64,000 bases of DNA, taken from contig NZ_CP165628.1 of NCBI RefSeq assembly GCF_041200025.1, positions 1,984,001 to 2,048,000 of the forward strand. Direction: 5' to 3'. The stretch comes from Rouxiella sp. WC2420 (GTDB taxonomy: Bacteria; Pseudomonadota; Gammaproteobacteria; Enterobacterales; Enterobacteriaceae). The notes under the pieces are model-generated. The model did not search any database. It worked only from the letters and a program-made list of their open reading frames with translations, and had not been told where the DNA came from. A program made the position numbers and the translations under genes. Numbering within the stretch: the first letter of the stretch is position 1; every line of letters begins with the position of its first letter. Below are positions 44,683-53,630 of the stretch, one piece after another.

Positions 44683-44985
44683 ATGTCTAGTGAAGTTAAA
44701 CTGGTGGTGCTAATTACTACTCAGCCGGGCCGTGGTCAGGATCAAATTGCTGCTTTTGAGAAACTTGCGCCGCTGGTCAGAAAAGAAGAAGGCTGTATTG
44801 AATACGAGCTTTATCCCGTCGCAGAGCAGGCCGATCAGTTTGTATTGTTAGAGCGCTGGGCCTCTAAATCTGCGCTTGAAGCTCATGCGGCCAGCGCGCA
44901 TATGGCGGCGGCCAGCAAACTTAATCCCGCTTTCCGAGCAGGTCCAGCAACCGTGTTGCACTTAGGTTCAAGCGTGGCCGTCTAA
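44683..44985 (+). CDS. Antibiotic biosynthesis monooxygenase (ABM) domain protein
   Basis: 100 residues, one dimeric alpha+beta barrel ABM domain: VVLITTQPGRGQDQIAAFEKLAPLVRKEEGCIEYELYPV, LLERWASKSALEAHAASAHM. Relatives such as YgiN act on quinols without cofactor. ATG follows GGAG. Downstream of the LysR gene by 28 bp, so possibly co-transcribed. A long hairpin follows. Confidence 0.85.
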   Translation: MSSEVKLVVLITTQPGRGQDQIAAFEKLAPLVRKEEGCIEYELYPVAEQADQFVLLERWASKSALEAHAASAHMAAASKLNPAFRAGPATVLHLGSSVAV

Positions 44986-44991
44986 TAACTC

Positions 44992-45031
44992 ACCGCACCG
45001 TAAGATTAACTTTAGTTTAATCCGGTGCGGT
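44992..45031. terminator. Long two-stem terminator containing the GNAT stop codon
   Basis: ACCGCACCG (44992-45000) pairs with CGGTGCGGT (45023-45031), and inside it GATTAA (45004-45009) pairs with TTAATC (45017-45022) around a 7-nt loop. The stop of the convergent acetyltransferase gene (45012-45014) lies in the loop. Serves both convergent genes. Confidence 0.75.
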
Positions 45032-45548
45032 ATTCTTCAGCGCTAATTGTAAACATCAGACTTGCCGGGACATTAGGCACATCATTAACTTTGCCTGAAA
45101 GTCGCAAACCCGATTTAATAAGCACACTCTGGGACGCCAAATGATTTTCTCTGACCGTGGCAGAAATGTGTTTTAGTCTCAAATTCTCGAAGCCGAACTG
45201 AATCGCACGACGTGAAAACTCGGTCGCAAGGCCTTTGCCCCAAGCTTCAGTAGCAAATCGATAGCCTAAATTGTTGATAGTCAGATTCTTGAAATTGCGA
45301 ATGCTCAATCCACCAAAGCCGATGATTTTATCGGGTGAGTCGATAGAGGTTATTGCCCAACAGCCAAAACCGTTTTTATGCCAATGTGTTAACCAGGCAG
45401 TCAAAACAGACTCGGCGTAATGTTTGTCTGGATAAGGTCCTGCGGGATTAAACTGATTAGTCGCCGGATCGCCGTAAATTCGAAATAAATCGTCGAGATC
45501 GCTAGCCCGAATCGGACGCAGAATAAGTCTTTCAGATGTTAGCTGCAC
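45012..45548 (-). CDS. GNAT family N-acetyltransferase (RimJ/RimL-like)
   Basis: 178 residues from GTG 45548 after AAAGGA; an in-frame GTG at 45593 would add 15 residues without a ribosome site. LTSERLILRPIRASDLDDLF is the RimJ/RimL-type opening and GYRFATEAWGKGLATE the acetyl-CoA pyrophosphate loop. It may acetylate a protein N-terminus, amine or antibiotic; the substrate is unknown. Divergent from the GST gene. Confidence 0.83.
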   Translation of the reverse strand: MQLTSERLILRPIRASDLDDLFRIYGDPATNQFNPAGPYPDKHYAESVLTAWLTHWHKNGFGCWAITSIDSPDKIIGFGGLSIRNFKNLTINNLGYRFATEAWGKGLATEFSRRAIQFGFENLRLKHISATVRENHLASQSVLIKSGLRLSGKVNDVPNVPASLMFTISAEEYRTGLN

Positions 45549-45680
45549 ATCAAGTCCTTTAAGTTGTGCTTTTGTTGATCCTAAAATACACACTAAACGT
45601 TTATGGTTCAGTAGATTGCCAGGACAAAAATTAGCATAAGATATCGATTAGGCAATCAGACAATATTTACAGGAGATGAC

Positions 45681-46322
45681 ATGCTCAAGATTTGGGGACG
45701 TAAAACCTCTTCTAACGTGCAGGCGCTGATGTGGTGCGTAGAGCAGTTAAATCTGCCTTATGAACGTTATGATATTGGCCATAAGTTTGGTGGTAATAAT
45801 ACGCCTGAGTTTCTGGCGATGAATCCAAACGGCACAGTGCCGGTTTTACGTGATGGAGACGGTGACGCTATTTGGGAGACTGGAGCCATTTTGCGCTACC
45901 TTGCCAGCCGCTATGGATCTGAGGAGTTTTGGCCTCAGGATCTTCAGAAACGGGCCAATATCGATAAATGGGCTGAGTGGGCGAAGATTAACGTGGCGGC
46001 CTGTTTTACTGGGCCTGTTTTTTGGCGCGTAGTAAGAACGGCGAGCAAAGACAGAGACCAACAGGCCATCGCTGATGCGCTTAGTGTCTTACATAAAAAT
46101 TTGCAGATTGCCGAAGCACAGCTCAGCAACAATCAATTTCTGGCGGGTAATGGTTTTACACTGGCTGATATTCAGTTTGGCCATCTTTTGTATCGTTATT
46201 ACGATATTGCTATTGAGCGAGCCAATTTTCCTGCCATTGAGAATTACTATGAACAACTCAAGCAGCGTTCTGCATTCAAAGAACACGTCATGGTTTCATA
46301 CGAAGATCTACGGGTAGAATAG
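45681..46322 (+). CDS. Glutathione S-transferase family protein
   Basis: 213 residues. The N-terminal thioredoxin-like domain includes RKTSSNVQALMWCVEQLNLPYERYDIGHKFGGNNTPEFLAMNPNGTVPVL, with the Ser/cis-Pro features that bind glutathione; an alpha-helical C-terminal domain follows (FTLADIQFGHLLYRYYDI). ATG follows AGGAG. Probably conjugates or reduces electrophiles. Stands alone between divergent GNAT and convergent HEAT-like genes. Confidence 0.9.
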   Translation: MLKIWGRKTSSNVQALMWCVEQLNLPYERYDIGHKFGGNNTPEFLAMNPNGTVPVLRDGDGDAIWETGAILRYLASRYGSEEFWPQDLQKRANIDKWAEWAKINVAACFTGPVFWRVVRTASKDRDQQAIADALSVLHKNLQIAEAQLSNNQFLAGNGFTLADIQFGHLLYRYYDIAIERANFPAIENYYEQLKQRSAFKEHVMVSYEDLRVE

Positions 46323-46326
46323 AATC

Positions 46327-46376
46327 TTAAAGGGCTGTTCTGACGTTCGGAGTATTTTTATACCGAGGCCCTTTAA
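46327..46376. terminator. Stem-loop downstream of the GST gene
   Basis: TTAAAGGGC (46327-46335) pairs with GCCCTTTAA (46368-46376), with an inner CGG...CCG helix around ATTTTTA. It lies between the GST stop and the convergent HEAT-like gene stop. Confidence 0.55.
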
Positions 46377-46399
46377 TATACCGAATCACAGTGAAAACG

Positions 46400-46708
46400 T
46401 TAATTCAAAAACGACCAGCTATCACACCAGACGCCCATGCGGATAAGTTGATGTTTGAATTTCCCAAACACCTCCATAAAACGACGATCGCGCATGATTT
46501 GCGGTTTTTTTTGTTCAATACCCATTTCATCAAGGGCTTGCCAGGCGGCAAGTCTTACTGAAAACACGAAATCATTTTGCAGCATGCTTAGCAAAAGGCC
46601 CTGACTTAATGCATTAGGAAACTGACGAAGTTCTTTGATCAAATTCAACCGAATACGAAAGTCAGTTTTATCTGTAGAACGTTGAGTGGCGTCAGTAATA
46701 TCGATCAT
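46400..46708 (-). CDS. Small HEAT-repeat-like protein of unknown function
   Basis: 102 residues: LNLIKELRQFPNALSQGLLLSMLQNDFVFSVRLAAWQALDEMGIEQKK, which has two helices spaced like a HEAT repeat, followed by a short basic and aromatic tail. No signal peptide. ATG at 46708 with AAGGACAATCTGCTTT upstream. It is codon-like and conserved-looking but not assigned to a known gene. Confidence 0.6.
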   Translation of the reverse strand: MIDITDATQRSTDKTDFRIRLNLIKELRQFPNALSQGLLLSMLQNDFVFSVRLAAWQALDEMGIEQKKPQIMRDRRFMEVFGKFKHQLIRMGVWCDSWSFLN

Positions 46709-47089
46709 AAAGCAGATTGTCCTTACGAGGCTTTTTGTGGCGATGCTCTTAATTTACGAGTAGCGCACACTTTAAGGTTCCTTTTGTAAATTCGTGTACA
46801 AGGACCGTAAATTTGTTGAAGCCATCGTCTCTTGATATGTCGACACCAGGCGCTGTTTTGCACGACTCAATTGGGGTGGTGAATAAATAAAATTTTTAAA
46901 CAGCGATTTCATTCAACAAAGTAGGACTAAAAATCGTGATAAGTGCTTTCTTAACCCTGAAAATTACATTCCAAGACAGCATTTCTATCGAAGTGGCGGA
47001 AAACCGTTTCAGCCTGAATGGCAGGGTTATCAGCCTATTGGTATTTAATTGCTTTCTATGGCCCCGCAAAGCCGGGGCCAAAGCAATAT
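46709..47089. other. 381-bp region between HEAT-like and cupin genes
   Basis: No credible ORF. TGGCCCCG (47059-47066) and CGGGGCCA (47073-47080) form a strong hairpin just past the cupin stop and probably end that transcript, though no T-run follows. The promoter of the HEAT-like gene lies at its left end. Confidence 0.5.
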
Positions 47090-47515
47090 TTATTGCTGTG
47101 CGGCAATCACATCGACAACCACTAATGGCTCTTTGCCACTGTTAGTCAGGCCGTGGGATTCGCCTTTACGCACGATTGTAATATCACCCGCTTTAACGGG
47201 ATAATCTTTACCGTCGGTGTCTTTAAAGGTTCCAGTACCCGAAATGATGACATATGCATCTTCGTTATCTTTATGCTGGTGATAACCAATGGAATCGCCC
47301 GGTTTGATGGTCAGCCAGCTCAGCTCTTTGATAGCCTGATCTGGTTTGGCTTTGTCTCGGGTGAAAGCAAATGCAGCATCTACCGTTCCTTTGCCACCGC
47401 CCAAACCTTTCTTTTCGACTTTCTGCTGTTGTTCTTTGGTAATGACCTGCGCGTTTGCCCAGGCAGCAGGTAACATAGTGGCCATACACAATAAAGCAGT
47501 TGTTAATTTACGCAT
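47090..47515 (-). CDS. Exported single-domain cupin protein
   Basis: 141 residues. A signal peptide (MRKLTTALLCMATMLPAAWANA) is followed by a short basic region and one cupin domain: IKPGDSIGYHQHKDNEDAYVIISGTGTF (two His and a Glu as metal ligands) and a final GESHGL. It should be periplasmic and bind a metal. Function unknown; cupins of this kind are often enzymes of sugar or small-molecule metabolism. ATG follows the GGGTGAAATAATGC-type leader. Confidence 0.8.
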   Translation of the reverse strand: MRKLTTALLCMATMLPAAWANAQVITKEQQQKVEKKGLGGGKGTVDAAFAFTRDKAKPDQAIKELSWLTIKPGDSIGYHQHKDNEDAYVIISGTGTFKDTDGKDYPVKAGDITIVRKGESHGLTNSGKEPLVVVDVIAAQQ

Positions 47516-47645
47516 TATTTCACCCAGTTATTATATTAATCCATTATCCAGAAACGCATTCGTATTCTGGTCTTTTCAGTATTTGTAATACTACTAAGCT
47601 TATGCCAGAAAAACTTACCAAATACATTACTAAAAAGTGACATGA

Positions 47646-47674
47646 TAAAAAAACCGCCTGATTTATTCGAGGCG
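47646..47674 (-). terminator. Rho-independent terminator of the glutamate dehydrogenase gene
   Basis: On the minus strand CGCCT (47674-47670) pairs with AGGCG (47659-47655) and is followed by GGTTTTTTT. It lies about 70 bp past the stop of the dehydrogenase. Confidence 0.7.
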
Positions 47675-47741
47675 ATTTTTGAATTCACGCTATGGCTATG
47701 GCTATTTCTAGTTATTAAACATTCTATAGTAAATAACTTAA

Positions 47742-49016
47742 TTAACCCGGATAAATACCGCGATCTTTACGCGCCATAAGAATGCGTTCACAGGCGACAA
47801 TATAGGCAGCGGTGCGAAGCGAGCACTCTTTATCTTTGGCTTTTTCCCAGACGTGAACCATGGCATCGGTCATGATTTTATCCATGCGCGCGTTGATTTC
47901 TTCTTCGCTCCAGAAGAAGCTGGCCATGTCCTGTACCCATTCAAAATAGCTGACCGTTACGCCGCCCGCATTACAAACCACGTCGGGGACAATAATCACG
48001 CCGCGTGAAGTCAGAATATCGTCTGCCTCTGGGTAAGTCGGGCCGTTTGCCCCTTCAAGCACCAGTTTACAGGAGATTTTTTCGGCTCTTTCGCGAGTAA
48101 TTTGGCCCTCGAGCGCCGCCGGGATAAGAATATCCATCTCGGTGGTCCAAAATGCTTCACTGTCGATTTCTTTAGCGCCCGGGAAGCCGGCGATTTGCTT
48201 GTGCTTGATCTGCCAGTCGCTGAGCGCGGCCATATCAATGCCCTGGTCATTAAATAGAGTTGCGGTATGGTCCTGGATCACCACGATACGCGAGCCTGTT
48301 TCTGCGAAAAGCCGCGCGGCTTCGCTTCCCACGTTTCCAAATCCCTGCACGGCAACTCTTGCACCTTCGGTTTCAATTCCTGCGCGGCGCGCCACCTCGC
48401 GGCCGGTAACAAACACCCCGCGACCCGTGGCTTTTTCACGGCCTAAGGAGCCGCCGAGGTGGATAGGTTTGCCGGTCACGACGCCGGTAATGGTAGTGCC
48501 ATGATTCATGGAGTAGGTATCCATCATCCAGGCCATGACTTTGCTATTGGTGCCGACGTCCGGTGCCGGAATATCTTTTTGTGGGCCAATAATTACGCCG
48601 ATTTCGCTGGTATAGCGACGAGTGAGTCTTTCCAGTTCGCCGTCAGACAGCTTGAAAGGATCGACGCGAATGCCGCCTTTGGCACCGCCGTAGGGCAAGT
48701 TAACCGCCGCACATTTTATGGTCATCCATGCAGAAAGGGCCATTACCTCGTTGAGGTCAACGTCTGGATGATAACGGATGCCGCCTTTACCAGGCCCGCG
48801 CGAAAGGTTGTGCTGCACGCGATAGCCTTCGAAATGACGAATAGTGCCGTCATCCATTTGCAACGGAATATCAACAATGAGTGCGCGTTTCGGATGACGC
48901 AGGGTATCTATCCAGCGGGACAATTCGCCTAAATAAGGTGCCACGCGATCGATTTGGCGCAGGTAGGTAGTCCAGGGAGATGTACTGCTTTCAGACGCGT
49001 AAGATAGCTTTTCCAT
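47742..49016 (-). CDS. Glutamate (Glu/Leu/Phe/Val) dehydrogenase
   Basis: 424 residues from ATG 49016 after AAGG; an in-frame start at 49073 is less likely. Conserved blocks: [43 protein letters not shown] (substrate-binding Lys), [19 protein letters not shown], and the dinucleotide-binding [15 protein letters not shown]. It interconverts glutamate and 2-oxoglutarate plus ammonia. The length and sequence fit the NAD-type RocG/GudB-like catabolic group rather than E. coli GdhA. Divergent from an amino-acid permease, suggesting amino-acid use as carbon or nitrogen source. Confidence 0.93.
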   Translation of the reverse strand: MEKLSYASESSTSPWTTYLRQIDRVAPYLGELSRWIDTLRHPKRALIVDIPLQMDDGTIRHFEGYRVQHNLSRGPGKGGIRYHPDVDLNEVMALSAWMTIKCAAVNLPYGGAKGGIRVDPFKLSDGELERLTRRYTSEIGVIIGPQKDIPAPDVGTNSKVMAWMMDTYSMNHGTTITGVVTGKPIHLGGSLGREKATGRGVFVTGREVARRAGIETEGARVAVQGFGNVGSEAARLFAETGSRIVVIQDHTATLFNDQGIDMAALSDWQIKHKQIAGFPGAKEIDSEAFWTTEMDILIPAALEGQITRERAEKISCKLVLEGANGPTYPEADDILTSRGVIIVPDVVCNAGGVTVSYFEWVQDMASFFWSEEEINARMDKIMTDAMVHVWEKAKDKECSLRTAAYIVACERILMARKDRGIYPG

Positions 49017-49397
49017 ATGGAGCCTTTTTAAATAAAGTGATTTATTTTGTGAAGCTGTGGAAGAAGAGTGCATTTAACTAATCGGTTTTGAGTTTATCAG
49101 CTTTCTTAAAAAGAGTGAGGAGGGGCCGCGGGAAGGGTGCACCTTTTTAGGGCAACATTTCATTGGTTTTGTGAATAATTAAGCAATTTACAACAGGGTT
49201 ATGGGTGAATTACTATGCATTTTGTATTCATTAAAGTGCATAAAAAATATTTTTTCCTCAATTATCAGAACTTTGAAATGAGTCATAAAGTGAATGAAAT
49301 GGTGTTTTTACGTATTGACTTTGTTAATAGCTGAAGCCAGCATGCATCCCTCTATCGGCCGCTCCATGGCATTCACTTCATGGTTAAAGGAAATGCA
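49017..49397. other. 381-bp divergent promoter region (glutamate dehydrogenase and permease)
   Basis: A/T-rich. TGAATTACTATGCA (49206-49219) matches the ArgR box core TGAATwwwwATKCA moderately, with a looser second copy after it; this is weak. No ORF or hairpin of note. Confidence 0.35.
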
Positions 49398-50834
49398 ATG
49401 ACCCATAAGAAAACGGAACGGCAGGTAACCCCTGCCGGTAAGCTCGATGCCCCCGATAAACTCCAGCGCGGACTGAGCGAACGCCATATTCAGATGATCG
49501 CTCTGGGTGGTGCCATTGGCACCGGATTGTTTATGGGGGCAGGAAAAAATATCGCTGTATCAGGGACTTCAATTCTCATCATCTACATGTTGGTGGGCTT
49601 TTTTATGTATATGGTGATGAGAGCGATGGGCGAGCTGCTGCTCACAAAGCTCGATTACCGCTCTTTTGCCGATTTTGTTGCCGATTATCTGGGGCCTAAA
49701 GCGAGCTTTTATCTTGGATGGTCTTATTGGCTAAGCTGGGTGGTGACCTGTATTGCCGACGTGGTGGTTTGCGGCGGTTACATGCAGTACTGGTTTCCGG
49801 AAATGTCTGCCTGGATCCCGGCTTTATTTACCCTTGGCATTCTGTGTCTGTTCAATTTACTTTCGGTAAAAATGTTCGGCGAAGCGGAATTCTGGTTCGC
49901 GCTTATCAAAGTAGTGACAATTATTGCATTGATCCTGACCGGCGGATGGATGGTAGCGAGCGGTTGGACATCCCCGGACGGCGTTCACGCTTCGATGCAC
50001 AATCTTACCGATCCAGCGGTGTTTCTGCCGCACGGCATCAGCGGTTTTCTGGCTGGTTTTCAGATTGCAATTTTCTCTTATACCGGTATTGAGCTGCTGG
50101 GGACAATGACTGCAGAAACCAAAAATCCGCAAAAAATCCTACCGAAAGCGATAAATGCGCTGCCTTTAAGAATTATTATTTTCTATATGCTGTCGATGAC
50201 GGTAATTATTGCCGTGACTTCATGGTCAGCAATTTCACCTGATTCCAGCCCGTTTGTGCTGTTGTTCGCCAAGGCAGGTTTACCAGCGGCGGCGGCAGTG
50301 ATTAATTTCGTGGCGCTAACTTCTGCAATGTCGTCGGCAAATAGCGGTGTTTATTCCAGTACTCGCATGCTTTATGGGCTGTCTATTGAGAAACATGCGC
50401 ATTGGCAATTCCGAATTCTTTCCAGAACCACGTCTATTCCAATTCACAGTCTGTTTTTCTCATGTTTTTGCATGTTGAGCGGCACTTTATTGCTGTTTTT
50501 GGTACCGAACGTCATGACGCTGTTTACAATTGTCTCAACGCTGGCTGCCATTCTGGTAATTTACAGCTGGGCAATGATCCTGGTGGCGTATCTGGTTTAT
50601 CGCCAAAAGCGCCCTGATCTGCATGAGAAATCGACCTTTAAAATGCCCGCTGGCATTGTGATGAGCTGGCTGACGTTAGCGTTCTTTGCTTTCACTATCA
50701 TAATCATGCTGTTTGACCCTGATACGCTGGCGGCGTTATGTGCTTCGCCGTTGTGGTTTGTGTTGCTGTTTGTTTTCTGGAAAGTGAAACAGAAAAAAGA
50801 ACAGGTGCTCAAAGCGGTAGATCAGCGAGCTTGA
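49398..50834 (+). CDS. Amino-acid permease (APC superfamily, AAT family)
   Basis: 478 residues, about 12 helices, start ATG 49398 after AAAGGAAATGC. The opening LSERHIQMIALGGAIGTGLFMGAGKNI is the AAT family signature of the unwound TM1; GFQIAIFSYTGIELLGTMTAETKNP marks TM6, and TSAMSSANSGVYSSTRMLYGL TM8. It resembles CycA and related D-Ser/Ala/Gly or Pro permeases, but the substrate cannot be fixed. Its last 26 bases overlap the convergent LysR gene. Proton symport at the inner membrane. Confidence 0.88.
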   Translation: MTHKKTERQVTPAGKLDAPDKLQRGLSERHIQMIALGGAIGTGLFMGAGKNIAVSGTSILIIYMLVGFFMYMVMRAMGELLLTKLDYRSFADFVADYLGPKASFYLGWSYWLSWVVTCIADVVVCGGYMQYWFPEMSAWIPALFTLGILCLFNLLSVKMFGEAEFWFALIKVVTIIALILTGGWMVASGWTSPDGVHASMHNLTDPAVFLPHGISGFLAGFQIAIFSYTGIELLGTMTAETKNPQKILPKAINALPLRIIIFYMLSMTVIIAVTSWSAISPDSSPFVLLFAKAGLPAAAAVINFVALTSAMSSANSGVYSSTRMLYGLSIEKHAHWQFRILSRTTSIPIHSLFFSCFCMLSGTLLLFLVPNVMTLFTIVSTLAAILVIYSWAMILVAYLVYRQKRPDLHEKSTFKMPAGIVMSWLTLAFFAFTIIIMLFDPDTLAALCASPLWFVLLFVFWKVKQKKEQVLKAVDQRA

Positions 50835-51714
50835 TATCCCTCTGACCCTGCGATACCAGCCAGTCTTCGAAGGCGCGGTGAAGCAGGGTTTTCTGAACCC
50901 CCACGGGCGTCAGCGCATAATACTGGTTCGGAGCCACAGTTATTTTCGCAAACAGCGGTTGAAGATTACCTCGGGAGATCTCCTGCGAAAGCGTGTTTAT
51001 GGGTCCCAATCCTACCCCAATTCCCTCCAGCATCGCGTGCAGTGAAACGTGAAAATGATCGTAGCGCCGTATGCCGTTACCCGCTGATTTATCCAGCCCT
51101 GCAGCCTTGAGCCACAGATTCCATTGGCCGGGACGCGTCAGGGTTTCAATGCGCGGGCAGCTGAAAATATCTATTGGCCGTTCAATGGCATGGCGCTTAA
51201 GCAATGCCGGTGAGGCCATCAGGCAGTGGTGGTCTTGCAGGAATGGAATCGCCGAATATTCTGTGCCGCTGGTTTCACGGCGAATCAACAGATCATAGTG
51301 GCCAATAATGTGCAGCTGTTCAGTATTAGCGGTTGAGATTTGCAAATTGGCGTCTGGAAAACGGGCATAAAAATCATCTAACCGTGGCAGCAGCCATTTC
51401 AGGCTTAGCGTAGTCGGGACACTCACGTTGAACACATTATTACGACCGCCATTACCATAGCGCAGCGCAATATCAGACAAAGTATCAAAAGCCCCGCCCA
51501 GCTCGCGCGCCAGCGTCAGGGCATAGGGTGTCGGCACTCGCCGCTGCCCCTGTTTAATAAACAAATTAACGCCGAACCATTTTTCCACCACCTGGATATG
51601 CCTGCTGACAGCGCCGTGAGTAATGTAGAGTTCTCTTGCGGCGGCAGTATAGCTACCGGCGTGGCAGGCAACGAAAAACGCTTTCAATGCTGCTAAAGGA
51701 GGGAGTGAATGCAC
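50809..51714 (-). CDS. LysR family transcriptional regulator (GcvA-like)
   Basis: 301 residues. HTH: PLAALKAFFVACHAGSYTAAARELYITHGAVSRHIQVVEKWFGVNLF. The effector domain fits the GcvA subgroup. The stop overlaps the 3' end of the permease gene by 26 bp, tail to tail. Divergent from the TauE-type exporter at 51817, its probable target. Confidence 0.9.
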   Translation of the reverse strand: MHSLPPLAALKAFFVACHAGSYTAAARELYITHGAVSRHIQVVEKWFGVNLFIKQGQRRVPTPYALTLARELGGAFDTLSDIALRYGNGGRNNVFNVSVPTTLSLKWLLPRLDDFYARFPDANLQISTANTEQLHIIGHYDLLIRRETSGTEYSAIPFLQDHHCLMASPALLKRHAIERPIDIFSCPRIETLTRPGQWNLWLKAAGLDKSAGNGIRRYDHFHVSLHAMLEGIGVGLGPINTLSQEISRGNLQPLFAKITVAPNQYYALTPVGVQKTLLHRAFEDWLVSQGQRDIKLADLPL

Positions 51715-51729
51715 GGCTTGTCCTTTTTA

Positions 51730-51745
51730 ATCACAGTCCTGTGAT
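51730..51745. promoter_or_regulatory. LysR operator candidate (ATCACAG-N2-CTGTGAT)
   Basis: Perfect 7-bp inverted arms with a 2-bp spacer, and a further half-site ATCACG shortly after, in the 102-bp gap between the divergent LysR and TauE genes. Confidence 0.55.
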
Positions 51746-51816
51746 GTTTTATCACGAGTCAGTCATTTTTCTAACCGTTATCATTACAATCATGACTGAT
51801 GAAATAGGGCAATAGC

Positions 51817-52542
51817 ATGATGTATTTTGTGATTATAGCAATCGGTGTTATCGCAGGTGTCATTAGCGGCGTGGTGGGTACTGGCGCATCAATAATGTTA
51901 TTACCGGCTTTGGCATTTAATTTTGGCCCTAAGGCAGCGATGCCGATCATGGCGATTGCCGCGATTATGGGTAATATTTCCCGGGTGATTCTCTGGCGTA
52001 AAGATATCAACGTTAAGGCTTTGCTGCTTTATTCGCTACCCGGTGTTCCGGCCGCCGTGCTAGGTGCCAACACGTTATGGATTATGCCAGTCAGATTATC
52101 TAATCTTTGTATTGGATTGTTTTTCCTATTACTTATCCCGCTTAGGCGCTGGGCCAAGGCTCGTAACTGGACGCTATACGGCTGGCAGCTGGCGCTGACG
52201 GGGGCGATAGTCGGCTTTCTGACCGGCGTGGTTTTTTCAACCGGGCCACTGACCATTCCAATTTTCGCCGGTTATGGTTTGGTTAAAGGGGCGCTGCTGT
52301 CCACCGAAGCCGCCGCCTCATTTGCTATTTATCTCGCTAAAGCCACCACTTTTGAAACTCTGGGTGCGATGCCGTGGCCAGTGTTTATTAGTGGTCTGCT
52401 GGTAGGCAGCACCTTGATTGCAGGCATGGTTATCGGCAAAAAATTTGTTATCAAAATGAGTGAGAAGACCTTTAACTCTTTAATTGATGCCATGTTGCTT
52501 TTGGCAGGTGCTTCATTGCTTTATGATTTTTTAAGTGCTTGA
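51817..52542 (+). CDS. TauE/SafE family anion exporter
   Basis: 241 residues with about eight membrane helices in two halves: VIAGVISGVVGTGASIMLLPAL and LTGAIVGFLTGVVFSTGPLTIPIF. This is the TauE/SafE (DUF81) signature; members export sulfite, sulfoacetate or similar organic anions. Two tandem ATGs (51817, 51820). Likely induced through the divergent LysR protein. No direct link to the sulfonate operon at 17.5 kb is visible. Confidence 0.87.
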   Translation: MMYFVIIAIGVIAGVISGVVGTGASIMLLPALAFNFGPKAAMPIMAIAAIMGNISRVILWRKDINVKALLLYSLPGVPAAVLGANTLWIMPVRLSNLCIGLFFLLLIPLRRWAKARNWTLYGWQLALTGAIVGFLTGVVFSTGPLTIPIFAGYGLVKGALLSTEAAASFAIYLAKATTFETLGAMPWPVFISGLLVGSTLIAGMVIGKKFVIKMSEKTFNSLIDAMLLLAGASLLYDFLSA

Positions 52543-52600
52543 TATGTTTTCGACCTCAGTTTTGGTTTGATAAGCATGGCGCTGAGGATCATGGTCATCG

Positions 52601-53533
52601 TCAAGCTTGGTTGTTGTTATGCTCGCGGAGGGAATCATTATTTTCGCGAATAAAATCAATAAACGCCTTAAGCGGAGTCGGAACCAGACGTCGGTCGGGG
52701 TAATAGAGATATGGCCCCGGAAAATGTTGCCACCAGTGCGGTAAAACGGCTTCCAACTCGCCCTTTTCAAGCGCTGGCTGCAGCCATTGCTCAAACAGCT
52801 GAATAATACCCCCGCCGGCAATGGCGGTAGCGACGGCAAGATCCACCGCCGCGCCTATACTGACAATCAGAGGGCCGTTCGGTTGGATACGTACCACCTC
52901 ACCAAGATGCTCGAATTCCCAATCCGGGATCACCCCACTGGCAAAGCGCCCGCGAATACAGCGATGCTGTAACAGTTCACCTGGATGCTGTGGGCGGCCG
53001 TAGGTGTTGAGATAGTCGGGGGAGGCGGCGACGGCAAAACGCTGTTTTCGAGCGCCAATCGGTAGGGCGATCACGTCCTGCTCCAGGCATTCGTCATAGC
53101 GAATACCGGCATCGCAGCCTTCGCGGAAGACATCCTGAACGTTACTTTCGGCAACGATTTCCAGCTGAATATCAGGGTAACGTTTTAGAAAGGCAGGAAC
53201 TATTGACGGCAATACCAGCCGCGCGGCGCTGACGGGAACATTGAGCCGCAGAGTGCCTGAAGGCGTATCGCGAAAGCGATTGACCACGTCGAGCGCCGCG
53301 TCTACCTCGTTCATTGCAGGCATCAGGCGTTCCATTAATGCCCGTCCGACCTCGGTAAGCGCCACGGTTCTTGTTGTACGATTAAATAACCTGACTCCCA
53401 GCTGCTGCTCAGCGCGGCGCACCGCATCGCTGAGGCGAGAAGGGTTACTGCCGGTGATGCGCGCCGCCTCGCGAAAACCACCCGCTTTTGCCACCGCGAC
53501 TACAGCATGCAGTAATGCAATATCCAGAGCCAT
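52601..53533 (-). CDS. LysR family transcriptional regulator
   Basis: 310 residues. HTH: LHAVVAVAKAGGFREAARITGSNPSRLSDAVRRAEQQLGVRLFNRTTR. The effector domain (GCDAGIRYDECLEQDVIALPIG) is of the type seen next to oxidoreductases. The stop at 52601 is near the convergent TauE stop. Divergent from the aldo-keto reductase at 53631, its likely target. Confidence 0.9.
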   Translation of the reverse strand: MALDIALLHAVVAVAKAGGFREAARITGSNPSRLSDAVRRAEQQLGVRLFNRTTRTVALTEVGRALMERLMPAMNEVDAALDVVNRFRDTPSGTLRLNVPVSAARLVLPSIVPAFLKRYPDIQLEIVAESNVQDVFREGCDAGIRYDECLEQDVIALPIGARKQRFAVAASPDYLNTYGRPQHPGELLQHRCIRGRFASGVIPDWEFEHLGEVVRIQPNGPLIVSIGAAVDLAVATAIAGGGIIQLFEQWLQPALEKGELEAVLPHWWQHFPGPYLYYPDRRLVPTPLKAFIDFIRENNDSLREHNNNQA

Positions 53534-53630
53534 TGTTCGTTATCCCGTACAGTTTGTCGTCATTTACCCAGATAGTTGCACAGTCGGGATGGCTATACAA
53601 TCAGCAGGTCACTCACTCAGGAGATGTTCC

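Noticed and set aside
49206-49241. ArgR boxes before the amino-acid permease
   Set aside because: One moderate match only; the second copy does not keep the dyad or the 3-bp spacing of true tandem boxes.
53241-53630. N-terminal extension of the aldo-keto reductase over the LysR gene
   Set aside because: The added 130 residues are antisense to LysR codons. The true start at 53631 has a strong ribosome site and matches YdbC.
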